A stretch of DNA of 52,895 nucleotides from Fibrobacter succinogenes (GTDB lineage Bacteria; Fibrobacterota; Fibrobacteria; Fibrobacterales; Fibrobacteraceae), in assembly GCA_902761355.1 (NCBI GenBank), contig CACWJY010000027.1:1-52895 (forward strand), written 5' to 3'. Positions 26,306 to 32,208 of this stretch are shown here, piece after piece (within the stretch, counting starts at the first letter, position 1; each line of letters starts with the position of its first letter). Made by a program: the position numbers and the translations under genes. The notes below the pieces were generated by a model. That model did not search any database and had not been told where the DNA came from. It worked only from the letters and a program-made list of their open reading frames with translations.

Positions 26306-26386
26306 AAGGTTTCCTTTGTTGTTTTACATCAAAAAATATAGAAAAATTAGCCGTTTGGACAAAAAAAATCCTATTTTGATACAGAA

Positions 26387-27277
26387 ATGGGATTGTTGAT
26401 AACCATTTTTATTGTCCTTGGTTCTATTCTGATGGTGGTAAACATCGTCAGGTATTTTTGGTTTCTTAAGAATACTAGCGATGTACTTTCGACCGGTAGT
26501 CGCCGAGACCGCATTTGGAAAGCTATTGCCGGAGTTTTACTTGTATTTTTCCTGTTAGGCTATCTGTTCTGTGCATTTGTAGGGGAGCCCGACTTAATCA
26601 TGTCGATGATCCTCTTGGGCGGGAGCATTTTTGTCTCCATAGTCCTTACGCTCATGTTCAACCTGCTAGATACGGCTAAGTCTAGGAGCATCGATATCGC
26701 AGAAGTCTTGGTGGGCGTCATTGATGCCCGTGACCCAAACCTTAATGGGCATAGCCGTCATGTACAGCGCTTGACCATGCTTTTCTACGAATACTTACCC
26801 GCATCTATCAAGCATAGCATCAATCCAGTTAGCTTGGAATACGCGGCCCTGATGCACGATGTGGGTAAATTGGGCGTTCCTGAGTCGATTCTAAATAAGC
26901 CTGCAAAGCTCGACGCCGACGAATGGGTCATCATGAAACAGCACCCAAGGGTCGGCGTGAAAATACTCGAGCCTTTGCAGACTTTCGCTCATATCATGGA
27001 TTGGATCCTTTACCATCATGAACGTATTGATGGCCACGGATATTACAGCCAGCCAGGTAAACAGATTCCCTTGCCAGCACGAATTATATCCATTGCCGAT
27101 ACCTATTCCGCCATTACCATGCGGCGCTCCTATAAAGCGCCCAAGACTCATGAAGACGCTATCCAGATTATCAAGGATGTTGCTGGTACACAGCTTGACG
27201 CCGAGCTAGTCAAGTATTTCTTGACCATTCCCCGAGAAAAATTGATTGAATGCATTCCTGAACAGGTGAAGTACTGA
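26387..27277 (+). CDS. Membrane-bound HD-GYP-like phosphohydrolase
   Basis: 296 aa. Three hydrophobic helices at about residues 4-27, 47-66 and 72-91 precede the HD domain. Metal-binding HD is H157-D158 in MHDVGKLGVPESIL; QHPRVG follows; HHERIDGHGY at 210-219 corresponds to the HD-GYP signature with GYY in place of GYP; ISIADTYSAIT closes the motif. HD-GYP proteins hydrolyse cyclic di-GMP; whether the altered GYP keeps that activity is uncertain. The mobile island begins 17 bp after its stop codon, so its 3' end may be part of the insertion target. Confidence 0.8.
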   Translation: MGLLITIFIVLGSILMVVNIVRYFWFLKNTSDVLSTGSRRDRIWKAIAGVLLVFFLLGYLFCAFVGEPDLIMSMILLGGSIFVSIVLTLMFNLLDTAKSRSIDIAEVLVGVIDARDPNLNGHSRHVQRLTMLFYEYLPASIKHSINPVSLEYAALMHDVGKLGVPESILNKPAKLDADEWVIMKQHPRVGVKILEPLQTFAHIMDWILYHHERIDGHGYYSQPGKQIPLPARIISIADTYSAITMRRSYKAPKTHEDAIQIIKDVAGTQLDAELVKYFLTIPREKLIECIPEQVKY

Positions 27278-27293
27278 TAAACCTTATGGCGGG

Positions 27294-27392
27294 TCTAGCG
27301 TGGCAAACTTAGTGTCCAACCGCAGTTTAAACCCGTTTTCCACGAAAATTGGCGAAAAAAGCCAATTTTTGACCAATTTGTGGCAAACAGAG
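27294..27392 (+). repeat. Island-edge direct repeat, left copy (at least 99 bp)
   Basis: Identical to 52797-52895. It contains TAGCGTGGCAAAC, the palindrome GTTTAAAC, a perfect 9-bp inverted repeat AAAATTGGC/GCCAATTTT (about 27345-27369), and a second GTGGCAAAC near its right end. The full repeat may be longer, since the right copy is cut by the window edge. Confidence 0.95.
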
Positions 27393-27476
27393 ATATTGGT
27401 CTCCTTAAACAAGATGGAATAGATTCTAAACACCCGTAAATTTTGTAAACTTTTGCCAACAATAGTTGTCACGCTA
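27296..27476. repeat. 181-bp segment bounded by inverted TAGCGTGrCAA
   Basis: TAGCGTGGCAA at the left and the complement of TAGCGTGACAA at 27466-27476 match at 10 of 11 positions in inverted orientation. The segment begins inside the island-edge repeat and could be a recombination site with arms or a small miniature element. No gene is seen in 27278-27529. Confidence 0.45.
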
Positions 27477-27499
27477 AAAGGCTTCAAGGAACTAAATTG

Positions 27500-27526
27500 A
27501 TTCTCCCAAACTTTTTATAGGAGAAT
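27500..27526 (+). promoter_or_regulatory. Hairpin covering the ribosome site of the 27530 gene
   Basis: ATTCTCC (27500-27506) pairs perfectly with GGAGAAT (27520-27526), burying the GGAG ribosome site 3 nt before the ATG. Confidence 0.4.
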
Positions 27527-27529
27527 ATA

Positions 27530-27799
27530 ATGAAGGAAAAAACAGAACGGGAATTATGCTTGCAAGATGTAGCTGAGGGTCGTTACATAGACTATGCACA
27601 TGCCAAATTGGGTATGCCGCTGACTGAGGTTACTGTAGAACTGTCAAATATTCTTGATAGATTCGCAAGTAGCAGTGTCTTGGAAACATCAATCAACATG
27701 CACTCTATAGGGGAAATAAGGGCCTTCATTAAGTTGACAAAGGATTTCGTAAAGCAAACAAAGCTGTTTCAGAAGCCTTTGAAAAAAAACAACGGATAA
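27530..27799 (+). CDS. Small island protein of unknown function
   Basis: 89 aa. It is helical and charged, with EVTVELSNILDRFA and EIRAFIKLTKDFVKQTKLF. No recognised domain; possibly a small regulatory or plasmid-maintenance protein. It is the first gene inside the island, with GGAG at close spacing that lies in a hairpin. No partner gene follows. Confidence 0.55.
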   Translation: MKEKTERELCLQDVAEGRYIDYAHAKLGMPLTEVTVELSNILDRFASSSVLETSINMHSIGEIRAFIKLTKDFVKQTKLFQKPLKKNNG

Positions 27800-28019
27800 A
27801 GCCCTGATTCTTCGCTTAACAATAAAGGAGGCTAGCTAGGCGCCTCCAATATATCAATGCAAGGTGGGGTGGGGCTTAGGTTTTTACCCAAAGCGATGGG
27901 GTTCTTATAGCGTCTTGTAAAATTCAGAAGGGTTATTTATCCTGCTCTTGTAATGTAGGTAGGTTGATTGGTGTTGCCGCCTAGTAGGCGTGTGCCATCC
28001 TTGCATTATTCATCCCGTC

Positions 28020-28110
28020 CTGTAACATTTTTTTCGGGCATCTTACATACAGGGAGGGGAGCGACCGTTATGCGTATGACCGAAAAATCTGTTACAACTA
28101 CGAATCATTC
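28020..28110 (+). repeat. 91-bp palindromic unit, copy 1
   Basis: Outer arms TGTAACATTTTTTTCGG and CCGAAAAATCTGTTACA form an imperfect inverted repeat around a G-rich centre; the unit repeats 91 bp later. Confidence 0.75.
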
Positions 28111-28219
28111 TTGTAACGTTTTTTTCGTCCATGTTACATACAGGGAGAGGAGCGACCGTTATGCGTATGACCGAAAAATCTGTTACAACTTGATGAACGG
28201 TTAAACGAAAAATGTAACA
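28111..28219 (+). repeat. 91-bp palindromic unit, copy 2, plus a partial third arm
   Basis: The second copy is close to identical over its right two thirds. It is followed at about 28204-28219 by a further isolated arm, ACGAAAAATGTAAC. Confidence 0.7.
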
Positions 28220-28251
28220 CAACCAAGAATAAACCCGATTAAATGTCATAT

Positions 28252-29850
28252 TCATTGCTTTTTTCTCCTTTCGATAATCCTATGCTTAGCCATTCTGTTC
28301 AATTCCCCTTTCTTCACTAGCTCATCAAGTTCAGCTTCGGATAGACCAACATACTTGTCCAGCTTCGACTTATGCTGCTTATGCAGCTTATGCGTCTTCC
28401 TGCCTAGGCCAAGCTTCTTTGCCTTCCTTCTTTTAGTGCTCTCCGACATGCCAGCCTCATTGGCCACCCTTTCGAGTTCATCCCTGGTAGAGCATCCGTC
28501 TATGTTGAACGACTCTCCGAAGCCAATCTTTACGGTAATGTGGAACTTGCTTTCGTTCTCTATGGATTCAGGATACTCGTAGTGTCTTTCCAGAGAGCTT
28601 GTATCTTCGCATTTCCTATTGTACTCGGCCTCTGGTTTGAAGTCGTTCATGAACACCTTGTATTCCTCTACGTTGCTCTTGTTAAAAATCGAGTGAAACC
28701 AGGCAAGGGCGAAATCCTCCCTGTTGTCCATCGTCTTTCCGCTGAACCTTTCGGCAGCATAGATATTGAATACGATTCCCCACATTGCCTTCGTGGCGAC
28801 TATGTTCCTGTTACTTGTCTTTATTTCGTTGAGTCGCCCAACATCGTAGTGGGGCATCCTGTAGACTCCTTTTGTAAGTCCAGCGAAAACCTTTAATTCC
28901 TTCCAGAAATCCCTGTAAACAGTCGTGTCTTTCTTCTTTTTCGGCTTTTCCACATGCTCTGAGAATCCACCGAATGGCGGGACACAATAGGGTTTAACAT
29001 ATTTGTACGCCTTGTCTTTTGCTTTAGGCACGTTGTCTGTGCATTTGGTTACTGTCAGGAAATCCTTCTTGAAAATCTGTTCGAAGTTTCTATATTCGAA
29101 AATTGCGTTGGCACCGTTGTTGTACCTGACGTTTATCGTTGGTATCTTCTCTATTTCTTCTGCAGTAAACACCGACTTCGAGAAGAATCTCTGCCATTTG
29201 CCTGTTGCCTCCTTGTCCCAAGGGAAAAGTTCCTTGGCTTCTTCCTCCTCGCGGTTGTCGATTGTCATGATGAAATAATCGAACAGTTTCTCTACCGTTT
29301 TTGCATCAGTGCAATCATAAGGCTCTGTATATGCAAAAACATGGTATTTCTTTATTTTTGTAGAATCCAGAGTTCCTTTGACATAGTTGCATCTGGCACT
29401 TGGTATCACGAGAACTCCTGGCTGATTCCCTTCCTCTATAACAGATTCCGCTGGCAAGCACTCCATTCCGTAATCGGCGCCTTTTTTTCCGTCTAAATCC
29501 ATCAGAAGTACCCTTGTCTTGTTATGCTTGTAGAAATTGGCATTGCGGTTGAAGGTGAGGCCTGCGACACATATTGTCTTCAGCGTCCATTCAAGTTCTT
29601 TCCATGTTCCATGGAAATGCACCAGATAGACTTCCTTTTTGGCAGTGTTCTTTGATAGGCAGTAAGACAGGGCTTTCCCGTTATTCTTTTTTTCCTCGTC
29701 CTCCACAATAGTCTTTATCTTGCAGGTGCAGGCGAGGTTATCGACGACAAACTCTTCGTCGAACACTTTCCCGTCCTCGAAACGAAAAGGCGCTTCATGC
29801 TTAGGGCAATAAGAACCTTCGCTTCCTAACGACAATGAACTTGAATTCAT
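28252..29850 (-). CDS. Putative primase-type replication initiator
   Basis: 532 aa from the ATG at 29850, preceded by GGGGAG at 5 nt; an ATG 49 codons upstream has no such site. Features suggest an archaeo-eukaryotic-type primase core: VLLMDLDG with Asp118 and Asp120 (DxD metal motif), then VIPSARCNYVKGT and KKYHVFAYT with His170, like the sxH motif. The N-terminus has a few Cys/His (CPKHE, CTC). The C-terminus (about 440-532) has a helix-turn-helix-like DELERVANEAGMSESTKRRKAKK and a very basic tail. Plasmid and phage replication proteins share this layout, and repeats lie just behind the gene. A specific family is not recognised and the call remains tentative. Confidence 0.5.
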   Translation of the reverse strand: MNSSSLSLGSEGSYCPKHEAPFRFEDGKVFDEEFVVDNLACTCKIKTIVEDEEKKNNGKALSYCLSKNTAKKEVYLVHFHGTWKELEWTLKTICVAGLTFNRNANFYKHNKTRVLLMDLDGKKGADYGMECLPAESVIEEGNQPGVLVIPSARCNYVKGTLDSTKIKKYHVFAYTEPYDCTDAKTVEKLFDYFIMTIDNREEEEAKELFPWDKEATGKWQRFFSKSVFTAEEIEKIPTINVRYNNGANAIFEYRNFEQIFKKDFLTVTKCTDNVPKAKDKAYKYVKPYCVPPFGGFSEHVEKPKKKKDTTVYRDFWKELKVFAGLTKGVYRMPHYDVGRLNEIKTSNRNIVATKAMWGIVFNIYAAERFSGKTMDNREDFALAWFHSIFNKSNVEEYKVFMNDFKPEAEYNRKCEDTSSLERHYEYPESIENESKFHITVKIGFGESFNIDGCSTRDELERVANEAGMSESTKRRKAKKLGLGRKTHKLHKQHKSKLDKYVGLSEAELDELVKKGELNRMAKHRIIERRKKQ

Positions 29851-29852
29851 AG

Positions 29853-29892
29853 ATACTCCCCTCGGCGGCCACCGAGTGTTAAGACACTCCAA
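29853..29892 (-). promoter_or_regulatory. Tandem hairpins in the leader of the replication gene
   Basis: On the minus strand GAGTGT/ACACTC (loop CTTA) is followed by CTCGG/CCGAG, the latter abutting the GGGGAG ribosome site. Alternative pairing of ACTC with GAGT would include the ribosome site. This arrangement suggests control of Rep translation. Confidence 0.4.
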
Positions 29893-29989
29893 ACGGGAAT
29901 TCCAGTCGCCGAGTGGAGTTGATTTCTTAACTAAAGTATGTTTCTCAAATGCTATTCCTTCATTGGATTTAAAAAAAAGTGAATTTGTT

Positions 29990-30105
29990 TTAATCAACTA
30001 TATTTTATATCGCCAACTGAATTTAGTTAGACCCCAAACGGCCTCAAACCCTTTAATTATCTGTATTTGAGAGCGATAGATACTTGACTTAATCAACTGT
30101 ATTTT
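29990..30105. repeat. Two 17-bp direct repeats upstream of the replication gene
   Basis: TTAATCAACTATATTTT at 29990-30006 and the same word with one change (ACTG for ACTA) at 30089-30105. The region 29893-30194 is otherwise AT-rich and without genes, and probably holds the divergent promoters of the Rep gene and the 30195 gene. Confidence 0.6.
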
Positions 30106-30194
30106 GTCTTAGTTGCCATGCCCCAAATGTCCCTGATAAGAGCCTTTCTTGCTCGATGTATAAACAATAGATGTCTTAGAACAGAGATGTTGAA

Positions 30195-30530
30195 ATGATA
30201 TCAGACTCATTGAGAAGTAGCGTTTCTCTGGATGTAAGTTTACAGCTGGTTGAACTTATGAAAGAACTCGAAAAACAAGGCCTTTATTGCGTTTTAGATA
30301 GGAAGCTTGCTTGTATCTTGGTTTGGACCAATGCCAATCAGGAAGGTCAGTTTCCACCAGTAATCGTTCATGCGGATTATGATGGCGATGGCGCCCCGTT
30401 CATTAGTTATGAATCCCATGAGGTAGAAGATGATGAATCTATGGCGATATGGCAAAGGGCTTCCATCCTTTATAAGGCATGCCACATTAAGGCGCTAGTC
30501 GAGAAATCTTCGGACAATCCTAGTGTATAG
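30195..30530 (+). CDS. Small acidic island protein of unknown function
   Basis: 111 aa. Helical N-terminus (SLQLVELMKELEKQG), then CVLDRKLACILVW, HADYDGDGAPFISYES, and a helical end WQRASILYKACHIKAL. The acidic central loop and small size resemble plasmid accessory proteins, but no family is recognised. The ribosome site is weak. It is convergent with the ArdC-like gene and separated by a shared terminator. Confidence 0.5.
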   Translation: MISDSLRSSVSLDVSLQLVELMKELEKQGLYCVLDRKLACILVWTNANQEGQFPPVIVHADYDGDGAPFISYESHEVEDDESMAIWQRASILYKACHIKALVEKSSDNPSV

Positions 30531-30540
30531 AGAAGATTAA

Positions 30541-30576
30541 AAAAGGGGAGGGAATAAGCCTCCCCCCTTCATTTTT
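30541..30576. terminator. Bidirectional terminator between the 30195 gene and ardC
   Basis: GGGGAGG/CCTCCCC stem with T-rich sequence on the right (ATTTTT) and A-rich sequence on the left. Confidence 0.65.
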
Positions 30577-31435
30577 ACTCGTTTTTAATGCCCATGATGA
30601 AGTTTACAGCCTTTTCTGCCTTGCTTGCCGCATTCACAACCAGCTGAGCATTACCCCTAATGTTTGCCAACCAATTCTGAATGTATGCCGCATTGTTCGT
30701 GTGTGTTGTCTCCGTTGCTAGTCCACAATTAGCAAGAAGCATGGCGCTTCCCATTTCGGCAACAAGCTCTTCCTTGCTATAGTCTTCACTTCCAAAAGGT
30801 TGTGGCCCTTGAATGAACCTGTCGAGCCTTTTGGTGTTGCCCGTCGAATGTGTCATTTCATGGAAAAGAACGCTATAGAAACCGTTGCTGGAACGGAAAT
30901 TCTTTATCGGTGGAATTTGAATTAAATCCATGCTGGGAGAGTAAAATGCCCTGTCAAATTCTTTATATTGAAGTTTTACTCCCTCACGATTAAGATATTC
31001 TGAAACGATTTGTTCTGCTTTTTCGTCAGGCTTGTTTTCCTTGCCAACGATTTCGTTATGCACCCAACGGGGTTCCAGCCCTTCCGTGTCAAAAAATGAA
31101 AAAACATTAAAGGCCTTGAGGATAAAGGAGGTCTTTTGTTTTACAACGTTTTCCCCGTCAATCTCCTCGGAGGTCTCAATGACTGTAGGCTTGTAGAAGT
31201 ATATCTTCCTGGCCTTGGCGCCTTTGCGGATTCTGCCCCCTGCTTCCTGGACTTGATGGAAGGTTACATAGGCGCCTGGCCTATCTAGCAACATTCTATT
31301 GAGCAAGCTGTAGGGCTTTCCAGTGGCGTAACTTACAATGCTGCCTCCGCACACCCATGGCTTAGTCCATGGAACGATTCCCTTTTCCATCATTGCAATG
31401 ATTTTGTCAGTAATCTCTTGGTAGATGCTGTTCAT
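30575..31435 (-). CDS. ArdC-like antirestriction protein (ssDNA-binding domain plus zincin-like domain)
   Basis: 286 aa. The N-terminal domain (about 1-125) has the ArdC/TraC pattern: IYQEITDKIIAMMEKGIVPW, PYSLLNRMLL and a basic GGRIRKGAKARKIYFYKP. The C-terminal half has the metallopeptidase motif HEMTH (H192, E193, H196) followed by STGNTKRLDR and a later ELVAEMGSAML that can supply the third metal ligand. ArdC proteins travel on plasmids, bind single-stranded DNA and protect incoming DNA from restriction. A 34-aa ORF lies directly upstream in the same operon. It sits next to a complete type I restriction system, so it could protect the element while its own or the recipient's system is active. 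Confidence 0.85.
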   Translation of the reverse strand: MNSIYQEITDKIIAMMEKGIVPWTKPWVCGGSIVSYATGKPYSLLNRMLLDRPGAYVTFHQVQEAGGRIRKGAKARKIYFYKPTVIETSEEIDGENVVKQKTSFILKAFNVFSFFDTEGLEPRWVHNEIVGKENKPDEKAEQIVSEYLNREGVKLQYKEFDRAFYSPSMDLIQIPPIKNFRSSNGFYSVLFHEMTHSTGNTKRLDRFIQGPQPFGSEDYSKEELVAEMGSAMLLANCGLATETTHTNNAAYIQNWLANIRGNAQLVVNAASKAEKAVNFIMGIKNE

Positions 31436-31439
31436 TCTC

Positions 31440-31544
31440 TTACCCCTTTTTGTTTTGAGTTGCTGTTTTCTTGGTTGCGTATATGTTCAAAAGTCCCATT
31501 TGGTGGGCTTGTTTGATTGCTTTGATTCTTTGTTGTTTTGTCAT
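31440..31544 (-). CDS. 34-aa basic peptide ORF upstream of ardC
   Basis: ATG at 31544 with GAGG 7 nt upstream. The peptide starts MTKQQRIKAIKQAHQMG and is rich in Lys, Gln and Thr with one Tyr. Its stop codon is 4 nt before the ArdC start, so it could couple translation or form a small accessory protein. Too short to assign; the good ribosome site and tight spacing are the only support. Confidence 0.4.
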   Translation of the reverse strand: MTKQQRIKAIKQAHQMGLLNIYATKKTATQNKKG

Positions 31545-31683
31545 GGGCGAACCTCATTCTTTGTGTGATTTGTTTTACTTTGACCTAATGGCCGATTCAC
31601 TTTCTATATGTGGGGTCGTGTTCTTAAGCCAAAGTTGAATTTCATCGGCTTCCTATAATATGGGGAGGTATGGCGCCCAAAAA

Positions 31684-31793
31684 AGCCAATGTAAGGCATG
31701 GAAGTCCACGGAAGGCCAAGGAAGGCCAAGGCAAAGCAGAGCCAAGGCAAGGCAATGCAAGGCCAAATAAAGCCTATGCAAAGCAATGCAAGG
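31684..31793 (+). repeat. Degenerate short tandem tract (AAGGC / GCAATGCAAGGC words)
   Basis: About 110 bp built from overlapping variants of AAGGC, GGAAGGCCAA and GCAATGCAAGG. It could vary in length by slippage. Confidence 0.7.
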
Positions 31794-32119
31794 GGGTGTT
31801 TTTAGGGGTGGGCCGTAAGGGGTGTTTGGGCTAGTTTTTGTAAAAAATGATAACCGACGGTCTTCCATTATGGAGGCTTCATTTCCGTTTGCATCGCACC
31901 AGTTTGTCAGGGGGAAGGTCCCGTTCAAATTTTGTTCAAAATCTATTTTTGGGGGCAGAAAATTATATGTGGATTTTTTCGGGTACTATTGGACTGTTGC
32001 AAACCGATGGGGTAGGGGGTTTTTGAAAAAAGTCTATAGGGGTGACTTGAAAAAAAAATTAGGGGGGGGCGCCAGAATCAGCTCTTATAAGGGCTTCCGT
32101 CTATCCAAGTTGCCCCTGT

Positions 32120-32140
32120 AAGTGAATTTGACGTTCACTT
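32120..32140. promoter_or_regulatory. Palindrome upstream of hsdM, possible operator
   Basis: AAGTGAA and TTCACTT form a perfect 7-bp inverted repeat with a 7-bp spacer, about 36 bp before the promoter box at 32176. No regulator gene is adjacent. Confidence 0.35.
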
Positions 32141-32175
32141 AAGTCGTAAGTGGGGTTAAAAAACGCCCGTTTAAT

Positions 32176-32183
32176 TATATTTC
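32176..32183 (+). promoter_or_regulatory. -7-like element of the restriction operon
   Basis: TATATTTC is one base from TAnnTTTG; AAGGA follows at about 10 nt before the ATG at 32209. It may drive the whole plus-strand array to 46856. Confidence 0.45.
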
Positions 32184-32208
32184 TAATCGTTACATAAGGA
32201 TTTTCTAC

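Larger units (their letters stand above)
27800..28251. other. Non-coding region with palindromic repeats, candidate replication or partition site
   Basis: No gene is seen. A short stem GGAGGC/GCCTCC lies near 27828-27848 without a T-tract. The right half carries two 91-bp repeat units and a partial third, next to the replication-type gene at 28252. Repeats near a Rep gene are typical of iteron origins, but their palindromic form is unusual; the assignment is inference. Confidence 0.4.
31545..32208. other. Gene-free stretch before the restriction operon, with simple-sequence tract
   Basis: No credible gene is seen. 31684-31793 is a degenerate AAGGC-type tract. The remainder contains A- and G-rich runs, and toward the right the operator-like palindrome and promoter of hsdM. 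Hydrophobic minus-strand frames over the tract are products of the repeat and are not called. Confidence 0.6.

Noticed and set aside
25226..26341. 371-codon plus-strand frame opposite the AICARFT gene
   Set aside because: Antisense shadow; His/Val/Phe-rich, no recognisable motif.
27345..27369. AAAATTGGC/GCCAATTTT hairpin as terminator of the HD-GYP gene
   Set aside because: The stem is AT-rich with only a short T-run and is part of the duplicated island-edge repeat; a recombination-site role is as likely.
31604..31928. Hydrophobic Leu/Cys/Trp-rich minus-strand frames
   Set aside because: They are translations of the AAGGC-type tract and look similar in two different frames, typical of repeat DNA.
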